Assembly (NCBI RefSeq): GCF_007859815.1
Contig: NZ_SJPH01000002.1
Span: forward strand, 694,001-758,000
DNA from: Botrimarina hoheduenensis
GTDB lineage: Bacteria; Planctomycetota; Planctomycetia; Pirellulales; Lacipirellulaceae
Direction of reading: 5' to 3'
Length of the DNA stretch: 64,000 bases
Position numbers and translations under genes: made by a program
Notes under the pieces: generated by a model
The model's database searches: none
What the model was told of the DNA's origin: nothing
The model's input: the letters and a program-made list of their open reading frames with translations, nothing else
Part shown: positions 19,848 through 27,816 of the stretch, piece after piece
Layout: each line of letters starts with the position of its first letter
Numbering within the stretch: position 1 is the stretch's first letter

Positions 19848-19864
19848 GTCCCCGCCACGGGGAC
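19848..19864. terminator. Hairpin between convergent genes
   Basis: GTCCCCG-CCA-CGGGGAC is a perfect 7-bp stem with a 3-nt loop in the 25-nt gap between two convergent genes. No T run follows on either side, so it is only a candidate bidirectional terminator. Confidence 0.45.
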
Positions 19865-19867
19865 CGC

Positions 19868-21280
19868 TCAGCTCACCGGCATGCGGTCTTCCAGCCCCAG
19901 CCGCTTCATCTTCTTGTAGAGCGTTGTGCGATTAATGCCGAGCTGATCGGCGGTCTCGTTGCGATTCCAGCCGTTGAGTTCGAGCACTTCGAGAATGATC
20001 TGTCGCTCAGGGCCTTCAAGGGCTTCTTTAAGCGTCTGGCCCGTGTAGCCCGCTGAACCACTCGCGTGCGGGTTCACCAACCGCATCTCGACCGGCAGGT
20101 CAGAAAGCTGGATCACCTCTCCCTTGCCCAAAAGGACGGCGCGCTCGATGACGTTTTGCAGCTCGCGGACGTTGCCGGTCCAGTGAAAGCGCTGCATCGC
20201 GGCTAGCGCCTCGTCGGAGAACCCCGTCACGCCTGGCCGATTGGCGTCTTCGCGGACCTCTTCCAAGAATCGCTTGGCGAGCAGCGGGATGTCGCTCGGA
20301 CGGCTCCTCAGCGGCGGCAGCTCGAGATTAATGACATTGATGCGGTAGTACAGGTCTTGGCGGAACGCCCCCTCGGCAACACGCTGGGCCAGGTCTTCGT
20401 TGGTAGCCAGAACAACGCGTACATCCACCCGGTGTGTTTGTGTGCCGCCCACCGCCTCGAAGGCGAGCTCCTGCAGCACCCGGAGCAGCTTGACCTGCAT
20501 GGCAGGCGTAGCCGTTCCGATCTCGTCCAGGAAGATCGTTCCGCCATCGGCTTGGAGGAACTTGCCCACCTTGTTGGTCGTTGCTCCCGTGAACGCTCCG
20601 GCAACATGGCCGAAGAGTTCGCTCTCAAGCAGGTTCTCCGGCAGGGCTCCGCACGCGACTTCGACAAACGGGCCGGTGCGGCGCTCGCTCCGGGTGTGGA
20701 TCGCTCGTGCGATCAGGCTCTTACCCGTGCCACTCTCACCGGTAACCAGCACCGTCGCGCGGGTGTTGGCGACGCTCTCGATAATGTCGAAGACGCGCAG
20801 CATCCGCTGGTCGGAGCCGATGATGTGGCTCATGCCGTGTTTGCGATCCAGCTGCTGCTTCAGCTCGGTGTTTTCTGCGAGCACTTTGCGTTGCGAAAGA
20901 GCACGCTCCAGTGCCATGACCAATTCGTCGTCGATCAGGGGCTTGGTCAGGTAGTCGAAGGCCCCTGCGCGAACCGCGTCGATCGCGGAGTCGGCGGTTC
21001 CGTAGCCGGTCATCAGCAGCACCTGGGTGCCGGGCCGACGGCGGAGCGATTGTTCGAGCAGGTCGAAGCCGTCGCCATCGCGGAGACGGATATCGGCCAG
21101 AACCAGGTCGTACGAACGGGCGGTGATGCGGTCCAAAGCGCCGGCGTAGCTCGATTCGGCATCAACCTGCATGCCAAAACTCCGCAGCCAATCGGCCATC
21201 GACTCGAGCACGTGGTGGTCGTCATCGACCAGCAGGAGCGAGGCGGATTGGAGCGCAGCGGGGGGGGAGCCGACGGTCAT
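19868..21280 (-). CDS. Sigma-54-dependent response regulator (NtrC family)
   Basis: About 470 residues from ATG 21280 (a TTG at 21322 would add 14). The receiver domain has the acidic pocket LLVDDDH, the phospho-acceptor Asp in [10 protein letters not shown] and the Lys in YLTKP. The AAA+ domain has Walker A GESGTGKS and the sigma-54 contact loop GAFTGA. A Fis-type helix-turn-helix ends the protein ([20 protein letters not shown]). It would activate sigma-54 promoters when phosphorylated. No histidine kinase lies beside it, so it is an orphan regulator here. A sigma-54-like site lies just upstream at 21300-21314, pointing at the divergent PEP-CTERM gene, which may be a target. Confidence 0.95.
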   Translation of the reverse strand: MTVGSPPAALQSASLLLVDDDHHVLESMADWLRSFGMQVDAESSYAGALDRITARSYDLVLADIRLRDGDGFDLLEQSLRRRPGTQVLLMTGYGTADSAIDAVRAGAFDYLTKPLIDDELVMALERALSQRKVLAENTELKQQLDRKHGMSHIIGSDQRMLRVFDIIESVANTRATVLVTGESGTGKSLIARAIHTRSERRTGPFVEVACGALPENLLESELFGHVAGAFTGATTNKVGKFLQADGGTIFLDEIGTATPAMQVKLLRVLQELAFEAVGGTQTHRVDVRVVLATNEDLAQRVAEGAFRQDLYYRINVINLELPPLRSRPSDIPLLAKRFLEEVREDANRPGVTGFSDEALAAMQRFHWTGNVRELQNVIERAVLLGKGEVIQLSDLPVEMRLVNPHASGSAGYTGQTLKEALEGPERQIILEVLELNGWNRNETADQLGINRTTLYKKMKRLGLEDRMPVS

Positions 21281-21299
21281 CTTGAGCTTTCGGGGTGAT

Positions 21300-21314
21300 T
21301 GGCACACGACTTGT
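21300..21314 (+). promoter_or_regulatory. Possible sigma-54 promoter toward the PEP-CTERM gene
   Basis: TGGCACACGACTTGT matches the sigma-54 pattern TGGCAC-N5-TTGC, with GG and the -12 position correctly spaced (GG-N10-G), but with T where the invariant -12 C is expected. It is divergent from and directly upstream of a sigma-54 activator gene. One key base is off, so this is tentative. Confidence 0.3.
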
Positions 21315-21542
21315 GTCGCCAAATACCTACGTCACAGACTGGCTGTGTCAAAAAAGAGACACCGCCCCGGCACCGATTCCCGGGTAACCGGGAAATCGAT
21401 CCAACCAGAAAAATCAAAATAATCCGCTAGTGTTTGCCTGGCGGAGAGCTATGCTCAACACGCCGTGACAAGTTTGGTCAACCGAACACGGGGCCAATCA
21501 CGGTTTCTTCTCGCCGCCTCGCTTCTTGTGAGTGACACGCTA

Positions 21543-22535
21543 ATGAACGCCGATTTGCGGAGTCGATGCGCGCTGCGCGTCTTGTTTCTTGTTGGCTTGG
21601 TGGGGGGGGCTTCGCACGCTAATGCCCACCTGAACAGTTTCACCCCCGCGGACGGGTACGCCCCGCAGTACGGGAGCATCACCGGTGACGTGACCTACTA
21701 CAACGCCGGGCAGTACGGGGCCAACTCAGGCGGGGGTTCGGGCCCCACTTTCTTGCTGCCCGATAGCGGTCTGTGGGAGCTGACCAGCCCTGTCGGCGGA
21801 TACTTTGCCTCCGCGGTGAACCGCCTCAGCTACACCGCGACGGCACCGGCGTATGCGCCGACCGATCCTAACGGTGTGGGCGCGTACGCTGTCGGCGGCC
21901 ACTTCGGTGGTCGGACCGACGCCTACAACCTAGCCCTGCGCAACGATACGCCGCTGGGGACCGGAGCCATGGAGTACGACTACAACCTCGATAGCTACGA
22001 CTTCGGTGGCGTGACGCCAGCCAGCGTTACCTCGGGAACGGTCGATGTGAGCTTTTACTTCTGCCCCAATCCGGGCGACACGCCGACGCCCGACAAGTCG
22101 GGCGACAAGTTCACCATGTCGTTCAAAGACAGCGCTAACAACATTGGCTTGCAGTGGGGATACGCCCGAGACAATTCGGTTTACTGGCGTGACAGCCCTT
22201 CGAATCCCTGGAACGCCACGGCCTTCATCGCTGACCAGAACAACTGGGATGGCGTGCGGGTTTCGATCGATCTGACCGCGGACACGTTCTCGCTGGACTA
22301 CTTTGATCTCTCGGCCAACACCTGGACGCCGTTGGCCCCTGCGGGAACAGCGCTCGGAACGGCGCTCAACGACCTGACCGTGCTCGGCTGGCGTCTCGAA
22401 GATGGCCTGAACGCCGGGCCGCTGCTGGGCAAGAACTTCTTCGATGACTTTGGCTTCAGCGTTCCGATCCCAGAACCTTCATGCGCTCTGCTAATGTTGC
22501 TGTCGGCGGCGACGCTTCTTTACAAGCGGCGTTGA
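21543..22535 (+). CDS. PEP-CTERM exported protein
   Basis: 330 residues from ATG 21543. A signal peptide (LRVLFLVGLVGGASHANA) leads into a His-containing mature start, AHLNSFTPADGYAPQYGSI. The rest is beta-rich with many Tyr, Asn and Asp and no catalytic motif that I recognise. The C-terminus has IPEPSCALLMLLSAATLLYKRR, a normal PEP-CTERM signal. There is no dockerin-like domain. It is divergent from the sigma-54 response regulator, and convergent with xerC with a gap of 43 nt. An upstream GTG at 21465 is a less likely start because it would bury the signal peptide. Confidence 0.8.
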   Translation: MNADLRSRCALRVLFLVGLVGGASHANAHLNSFTPADGYAPQYGSITGDVTYYNAGQYGANSGGGSGPTFLLPDSGLWELTSPVGGYFASAVNRLSYTATAPAYAPTDPNGVGAYAVGGHFGGRTDAYNLALRNDTPLGTGAMEYDYNLDSYDFGGVTPASVTSGTVDVSFYFCPNPGDTPTPDKSGDKFTMSFKDSANNIGLQWGYARDNSVYWRDSPSNPWNATAFIADQNNWDGVRVSIDLTADTFSLDYFDLSANTWTPLAPAGTALGTALNDLTVLGWRLEDGLNAGPLLGKNFFDDFGFSVPIPEPSCALLMLLSAATLLYKRR

Positions 22536-22578
22536 TCACGACCAGCGGTTGGCGGATGGGGTAGCTCCTGCGCCCGAC

Positions 22579-23478
22579 TTACCGGGCGCGGGGGTGAGCA
22601 CGCTCGTATGCCTCACGCAGGTTGCGTGTGCTGAGGTGGGTGTAGATTTGCGTGGTGACCAGGCTCTTATGGCCGAGCAGCTCTTGCACGCTGCGGATGT
22701 CGGCTCCGCGATCCAGCAGGTGGGTCGCGAAGCTGTGCCGCAGCGTGTGCGGGCTGGTGCGGCGATCGAGCCCCGCGGTTGCCAGATGCTTCTCCAGCAT
22801 CCGGGCAACGCTGCGCGTCGTGAGCCGCCGACCGAAGCGATTCGTGAACACGGCCGCCGCTTCGCCGGAGGGTTCGGCGGGGTGCAGCGATCGGGCCGCA
22901 AACCAGTTTTGCAGCGCAGCGCTAGCAAAAGAACCGAGCGGAGCGAGCCGTTCTTTGCGGCCCTTGCCGCGAACCCGCAGGACCCCCTCTTCGAGGTCGA
23001 GGTCTCCGTCGCACAGGCCGACAAGCTCACTGACGCGGAGGCCCGCCGAGTACAGGGTTTCGAGGATCGCACGATCGCGCAGACCCTGGGCGGTCTTCGT
23101 GGCGGGGGTCGCGAGCAGACGGCCGACTTCGTCGCTGCTGAGGAAGTGCGGCAGCCGTTGCGACTTGCGGGGGTTGCGCAGAGCGGCCGCGGGATTCGCG
23201 GGGGCCCAGCCCTCACGCTGCCCGAAACGAAAGAAGCTGCGCGCCGACGCGAGCCGACGCGCGATCGATGACTTGGCATAGCCCGCTTCGCCCAGCGCCG
23301 CGGCGTAGCCGCGCAGTTCGGTGGGAGTGATCGACGCGGGTTCGGGGGTCTTGCCGGTTTCGTCTTCGAGGTACTCGGCCAGGCCGGCGAGGTCTTCTCG
23401 ATAAGCCTTGATCGTGTGCGGCGAGGCGTTGCGCTCGCGCTGCAAGTGACGCAGGAACTGGCCCGTTTCGCGACGCAC
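22579..23478 (-). CDS. xerC: Tyrosine recombinase XerC/XerD-like
   Basis: 299 residues, full length for the Xer family. The SAM-like N-terminal core-binding domain (FLRHLQRERNASPHTIKAY) precedes the catalytic domain. All active-site residues are in place: Arg148 in SAGLRVSEL, Lys172 in RGKGRKERL, His244 and Arg247 in SPHTLRHSFATHLL, His270 in LLGHKSL and Tyr279 in TTQIYTHLS. Xer recombinases resolve chromosome dimers at dif. Full length, Xer-type motifs and no phage or transposon genes nearby argue for a housekeeping role. The start is GTG 23478 with GGGAG about 11 nt upstream. A small conserved gene lies just upstream, separated by an intrinsic terminator. Confidence 0.95.
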   Translation of the reverse strand: MRRETGQFLRHLQRERNASPHTIKAYREDLAGLAEYLEDETGKTPEPASITPTELRGYAAALGEAGYAKSSIARRLASARSFFRFGQREGWAPANPAAALRNPRKSQRLPHFLSSDEVGRLLATPATKTAQGLRDRAILETLYSAGLRVSELVGLCDGDLDLEEGVLRVRGKGRKERLAPLGSFASAALQNWFAARSLHPAEPSGEAAAVFTNRFGRRLTTRSVARMLEKHLATAGLDRRTSPHTLRHSFATHLLDRGADIRSVQELLGHKSLVTTQIYTHLSTRNLREAYERAHPRAR

Positions 23479-23490
23479 GATTCAAGAATC

Positions 23491-23556
23491 TCCCAAAAGA
23501 AAAGAAAAAGGCTGCAGGGCATCGCCAACCTAGTGGTAAGCGAGACCCCGCAGCCT
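23491..23556 (-). terminator. Intrinsic terminator between small gene and xerC
   Basis: On the minus strand AGGCTGCGGGG (23556-23546) can pair with a matching arm at 23519-23509, with one bulged base, followed at once by a T-rich stretch down to about 23495. It lies past the stop of the 79-residue gene and just upstream of the xerC start. Confidence 0.65.
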
Positions 23557-23581
23557 GTGGCTTGATCGTTCGGGAAAGAAC

Positions 23582-23821
23582 TCACTCCTTGGGGAGCGGT
23601 GCCTTGCCCGACAGTCGTGAACCAAAAAGCTGTTGCTTTTGGGCCTCGTTGCGGATCCGCTTGCTGAGCACCGCGGCGTCGTACCACGTGAAGCTCAGCT
23701 CAGGGTTCGACGCGGCGCGGCCGAGGGCTCGGAGCGCGGCGGCTTGCTGATCATCGCTGTACAAAAATAGGTACCGTTCCGTGCCTTTGACTAAAGCCAG
23801 AACATTCACTTCATCACTCAC
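23582..23821 (-). CDS. Small conserved hypothetical protein
   Basis: 79 residues from GTG 23821. It is soluble. The core VKGTERYLFLYSDDQQAAALRALGRAASNPELSFTWYD has a strand-helix-strand pattern with regular hydrophobic spacing, so it looks like a real folded protein rather than chance. I recall similar small proteins in planctomycete genomes but no named function. A terminator follows before xerC, so the two are probably separate units. Confidence 0.65.
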   Translation of the reverse strand: MSDEVNVLALVKGTERYLFLYSDDQQAAALRALGRAASNPELSFTWYDAAVLSKRIRNEAQKQQLFGSRLSGKAPLPKE

Positions 23822-23949
23822 GGCGGGCGCCTCCGTGCGGCAGCTTGCGGGGGGAATGCGAGCGGCGGGGACGACCGAGCTCCGCTAGGGGGCGGCATCC
23901 GGGCCACCGCGCTAGAGGACACAGAACGATCGTGTGCTCTAACGACCGT

Positions 23950-25080
23950 CTATCGGCCACGCGGCCAGCGGCTCACCACTCGCGTTTCACCACCTCCACC
24001 GCGCGCGATCAGCATCTCGCTCAGATGGCGGTGGCAGCAGAAGCGGATGAAGTCGTCGCTACGCGACAGGTACGACTGCCAGCCGCCGGTGCGCGCGTCG
24101 TCGCGAAAACCGACATAGTCGGCAAGCGCTGCAGTGAATTCGGCATCGGCACCATGATAAACCTGCGTTTGCGTCATAACCGGACCGAAGTTCGGACTCG
24201 CTTGAGGACGCACGGCAGAGGGACCGGGAGGCGTGAAGCCGCTCGCATCGGGCCATTCCGGGGGGAATGCGCCGGTGGCATCAGTAGCGACGCTTGATCC
24301 TGTCGGGCCGATCGCATCGTTCGCAGCGTACGAAGTGGCCTCTGCGCCGGCGTCGCGCGCATCGATAGCGTCCTGCGGAGCGGGCAGAGATTCGGCAGGC
24401 TCCCCCGAACCCTCGAAAGGATCGGCCTCGAGCGGCTGCGTTGCTTCCAAGGGGAAGGGGAGCGGCTCACTCAAGGGTGCCTGATCGGTCGGCGTGACCA
24501 CCTGGGGCAGACCACCAACCGTCGGCGATTGTGTTTCTAGCTGTGCGCGAGCCAACGCCATCTCGGCTTCGAAAACCACTTTCGGCGGGATGTACTCTTC
24601 CATCGCCGTGCCCCACGGGAGCCCATAACCGGCCGGGATCTCGTGGAATCCGGGGTTGCTGGCGTACCAACTGACACGCAGGCCGCACCGGGGCGGATAG
24701 TAGGGTGAAAACTCCGTGACGGCTCCGACAACCACGGCATCGACCCCCAGCGCTTCGCCCAGGGCACGCACTTTCGCCGGATCGTCTAGGTTCACGATCC
24801 CCATCTCGCGCATCGCCGTCTCCACGACGCCAACCGGAACGACTTCATAGCCGGGGATAGTTTGCAGTTCTGAGAAATAAGCCCGCGCGAATTGGCGACC
24901 ATCAACCGTCGGCTCTTCGCTTTGGTTGAAAAATGGCGTAACCGCCACCCGGCTCAGCTGCGGGAAGGGGTTGTGCAAGAGCGCTTGGTGCGAGACCTCG
25001 GGCACGACAATGTGGCACCCGGTCGTCAGAACGACGAGCGGCGCGAGCGCAAGCAGCAGTAGTCGAAAGTACGACCGCAT
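23950..25080 (-). CDS. Lipoprotein with CsgG/LpoB-like domain and low-complexity insert
   Basis: 376 residues from ATG 25080. The lipoprotein signal ends with lipobox LTTGC (about residues 19-23). A domain at about 40-170 has VAVTPFFNQSEEP, a helix, VVPVGVVETAMREMGI and the GEALGVDAVVVGAVTEFSPYYPP strand, a pattern I associate with CsgG- and LpoB-like outer-membrane lipoproteins. It is followed by a Pro/Ala/Glu-rich, probably disordered, region (200-320) and a short conserved C-terminus with RSDDFIRFCCHRHLSEMLI. Outer-membrane or envelope attachment is likely; the partner is unknown. It is 121 nt downstream of bshB1 on the same strand. Confidence 0.75.
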   Translation of the reverse strand: MRSYFRLLLLALAPLVVLTTGCHIVVPEVSHQALLHNPFPQLSRVAVTPFFNQSEEPTVDGRQFARAYFSELQTIPGYEVVPVGVVETAMREMGIVNLDDPAKVRALGEALGVDAVVVGAVTEFSPYYPPRCGLRVSWYASNPGFHEIPAGYGLPWGTAMEEYIPPKVVFEAEMALARAQLETQSPTVGGLPQVVTPTDQAPLSEPLPFPLEATQPLEADPFEGSGEPAESLPAPQDAIDARDAGAEATSYAANDAIGPTGSSVATDATGAFPPEWPDASGFTPPGPSAVRPQASPNFGPVMTQTQVYHGADAEFTAALADYVGFRDDARTGGWQSYLSRSDDFIRFCCHRHLSEMLIARGGGGETRVVSRWPRGR

Positions 25081-25201
25081 CGGGGCAATAGCCTTGCCAG
25101 CAGCCCCCCTGCTAGCACGCGGCGCGCGGATGCGCCGTCTCAGGGGGCATCGGCACAATCGTCACAACCGCTACAGATATTCTCGGGCAGAGATCGTGGT
25201 T

Positions 25202-25891
25202 TCAAACGAGGCCAGCTAGCGATCGCAACGCCAGCGGCTCGCGCGTTGCGATCGGCTCGCCGTAGGCGGTGCCGATCGCTTTGCCCCAGTAAGCCGCTTC
25301 ATCGCGCAAGCGCTCGAGAAACGTGGGGGGCTCGGTCGGTCGGCCGGTGACAAACTGGCTGTGGTAGCAACGGATGGCCGCTAGCTTTTGCTCCCAGACC
25401 TCCGAGATGTCCAGCACAAACGCGGGCTGAGGTGCCAGCTTCAGATGAACACAGTAGTAGTAATAGATCCGCTCGGGGTGATACGGCTCGCCCGGTAGGT
25501 CGCACTTGGTGAGTTTCGCCCAGAAGCGGGCATCCTCCACCAGCTTGGTGGCGGCGGTGTGGTCAGGATGGGCGTCTTCCCAATAGGGAGCGAACAGCCA
25601 CCGAGGCCGCTCTCGCCGCAGGACTCCCGCTAGCTTCGCGCGGTTCTCAAGGGTCGGCTCGAGTGAGCGGTTCACGAGTCCGAGATTCTCTCGCCACGGC
25701 AGGCCGAGCACTTCCGTGGCGGCGGCGGTTTCACGCGCGCGCAGCTCGGGCGAGCCGTGCGGCGTTGGTTCACCGCTTGTCAGGTCGAGCACGCCGACCC
25801 GCTTTCCCTCGGCCAGCAGTTTCAGGATGACGCCGCCGGCACCGAGTTCCGCGTCGTCAGGGTGCGGGGCAATAATCAGGGCGTCCAGCAT
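25202..25891 (-). CDS. bshB1: Bacillithiol biosynthesis deacetylase BshB1 (PIG-L/LmbE family)
   Basis: 229 residues, the usual BshB1 length. The family zinc site is PHPDDAELGAGG (His10, Asp12 or 13), with the third ligand in AHPDHTAATKLV. VLDLTSGEPTPHGSPELRARE and YYYCVHLKLAPQPAFVLDIS match BshB1 closely. The enzyme removes the acetyl group from GlcNAc-malate in bacillithiol synthesis. No bshA or bshC is nearby, so use in bacillithiol cannot be shown here; a related sugar deacetylase is the alternative. It is divergent from the M32 carboxypeptidase, with 118 nt between. Confidence 0.85.
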   Translation of the reverse strand: MLDALIIAPHPDDAELGAGGVILKLLAEGKRVGVLDLTSGEPTPHGSPELRARETAAATEVLGLPWRENLGLVNRSLEPTLENRAKLAGVLRRERPRWLFAPYWEDAHPDHTAATKLVEDARFWAKLTKCDLPGEPYHPERIYYYYCVHLKLAPQPAFVLDISEVWEQKLAAIRCYHSQFVTGRPTEPPTFLERLRDEAAYWGKAIGTAYGEPIATREPLALRSLAGLV

Positions 25892-26009
25892 GCGTGGCGG
25901 CGGGTCGGTGAGCGGGGGTGGGGAGTTTGGCGACGAATCTCTACGCTAACAGAAAAGCTAGTGTAACTCGTCCTTGGTTCCCGTCGTTAAAACGCCGCAC
26001 GATATCGCT

Positions 26010-27521
26010 ATGTCTGTTGCAAACACCTTTGAAAAGGTCCGCGCGCACGCCCGTGAGACCGCCCTGCTGTCGTCAATCTCGGGCCTCGTCGAATGGGACG
26101 AGCAAACCCATATGCCGCCGGCGGGGGCCGCGTGGCGCGCCGAGCAGCAAGCGTATCTTGCCGGCGTTATCCATCGTCGCAGCACCGCCCCCGAACTGGG
26201 CGATTGGCTGGCTGAACTAAGCGCTGCGGACGAGTCTGCTGATCCCGAGAGCGACATCGGCTGCGTGGCCCGAGAGATGACGCGCGTCTACCACCGGCTC
26301 ACCAAGCTGCCCGGCGAGCTCGTCGAGGAAGTGGCCCGCGTCGCGAGCCAGTCGCATCATGCCTGGGCGGCGGCTCGCAAGGCAGACGACTTTGCGACCT
26401 TTCGTCCATCGCTCGAGCGGATGCTCGAGTTGCAACGGCAACGCGCTGCAGCCTTTGGGTACAACGGCTCACCCTATGATGCGCTGCTGGATGAGTACGA
26501 GCCCGGTGAAACGGGCGACTCGGTTGGCGCGGCGCTTGCCGCGCTGCGCGACCAGCTGACACCGCTTGTCCAGCAGATTGTACAGAGCGGCGTCACGGCC
26601 CCGAGCGAACTAACCCAGCGGAGCTTTCCGGTTCAACAGCAAGTGGCTTTTGGTAAAGTCGCCGCGGCGGCCGTCGGCTTCGATTTCCAAGCCGGCTCTC
26701 TGGACGTGACCCCCCATCCGTTTTGCGGCGGGGCCGGCCCGCGCGATATCCGGCTCACGACGCGCTACAACGAGCACGACTTTGTTGACGGGTTCTTCAG
26801 CATCCTGCACGAGACGGGACATGGTCTCTACGAGCAGGGACTTTCGGAAAAATGGTTTGGCTTGCCGCCGGGGACGGCGATCTCGCTGGGCATCCATGAG
26901 TCGCAGTCACGCATGTGGGAGAACCTGGTCGGCCGCAGCCGTGGCTTCTGGCAGCACTTCTTTGCTCCGCTGTGTGCGGCCTTCCCCACCAGCATGAAAG
27001 GAGTCGATCCCGACCAGTGGTGGTTCGCGATCAATGAGGCCAAACCCTCGCTGATCCGTGTCGACAGCGACGAAGCGACCTACAACCTGCATGTGGTGGT
27101 ACGGTACGAACTCGAGCGCGCGATGATCGAGGGCGATCTGGCGGTGGCCGACCTGCCCGGTGCGTGGAACGAGGCGTACACGCGCATCGTCGGCGCGACT
27201 CCCGCGAACGATGCTCAGGGCTGCCTGCAAGACGTGCATTGGAGCATGGGTGCCTTCGGCTATTTCCCCACCTACGCGCTGGGGAATCTCTACGCCGCTC
27301 AGCTTTTCGAGCAGGCAGAGTCGGACCTCGGCGACTTAGGGGCCCGCTTCGCTCGGGGCGAGTTTGCCCCGCTGCTCGATTGGCTCCGCACCAAGATCCA
27401 TTCGGTCGGACAGCGTGTCAGCGCCGCGCAGCTGGTCGAGCAGATTACCGGCAAGCCGCTTTCGGCCGAGCCGCTGATGGCCCATCTGCGGACCAAGTTC
27501 GGCGGCCTCTATGGGCTTTGA
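26010..27521 (+). CDS. Carboxypeptidase M32 (carboxypeptidase Taq type)
   Basis: 503 residues from ATG 26010, the standard M32 length. The zinc motif is HETGH (His267-His271) in FFSILHETGHGLYEQGL. Another family landmark is GIHESQSRMWENLVGRS, whose Glu is the third metal ligand. The C-terminal GALGYFPTY-type motif appears as GAFGYFPTYALGNLYAAQLF. These are cytosolic metallocarboxypeptidases of broad specificity, without a signal peptide, as here. The gene stands alone between bshB1 and a membrane-protein gene. Confidence 0.95.
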   Translation: MSVANTFEKVRAHARETALLSSISGLVEWDEQTHMPPAGAAWRAEQQAYLAGVIHRRSTAPELGDWLAELSAADESADPESDIGCVAREMTRVYHRLTKLPGELVEEVARVASQSHHAWAAARKADDFATFRPSLERMLELQRQRAAAFGYNGSPYDALLDEYEPGETGDSVGAALAALRDQLTPLVQQIVQSGVTAPSELTQRSFPVQQQVAFGKVAAAAVGFDFQAGSLDVTPHPFCGGAGPRDIRLTTRYNEHDFVDGFFSILHETGHGLYEQGLSEKWFGLPPGTAISLGIHESQSRMWENLVGRSRGFWQHFFAPLCAAFPTSMKGVDPDQWWFAINEAKPSLIRVDSDEATYNLHVVVRYELERAMIEGDLAVADLPGAWNEAYTRIVGATPANDAQGCLQDVHWSMGAFGYFPTYALGNLYAAQLFEQAESDLGDLGARFARGEFAPLLDWLRTKIHSVGQRVSAAQLVEQITGKPLSAEPLMAHLRTKFGGLYGL

Positions 27522-27816
27522 AACTTGATCCCAGCGCAGCGGCGGGGGCGTTCGGTGCGTCGGGAGCGGTAGACTTTGCGGTTTTTGCGGATTTGGTGGA
27601 CCCTTGGGGGCCGAACCGGGTGCTAGCACCCGCTACCCAGCGCTGCGTAATCGGTCGATTCGGTGCAGAATGCACATGCCGATCGATTGCGCCGGTTGCC
27701 ACAACCGCTTCTAGCGGGGCATGGATACGGCAAGAGTCAGCACCGCTTGAAGCCCCGTTTCGCTTGCCGGCCCCGCCCGCTTGCCGACGCCTGAGGTCTT
27801 GGAGGACCGCCCGCCG

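Noticed and set aside
22579..23478. XerC-like gene as the integrase of a mobile element
   Set aside because: Full Xer-type motifs, no phage, transposon or att sequences around it; fits housekeeping recombinase.
22536..23687. 383-codon minus frame over xerC
   Set aside because: Alternative frame of xerC; Arg/Ser/Thr/Pro-rich translation with no motif, whereas the other frame has all Xer catalytic residues.
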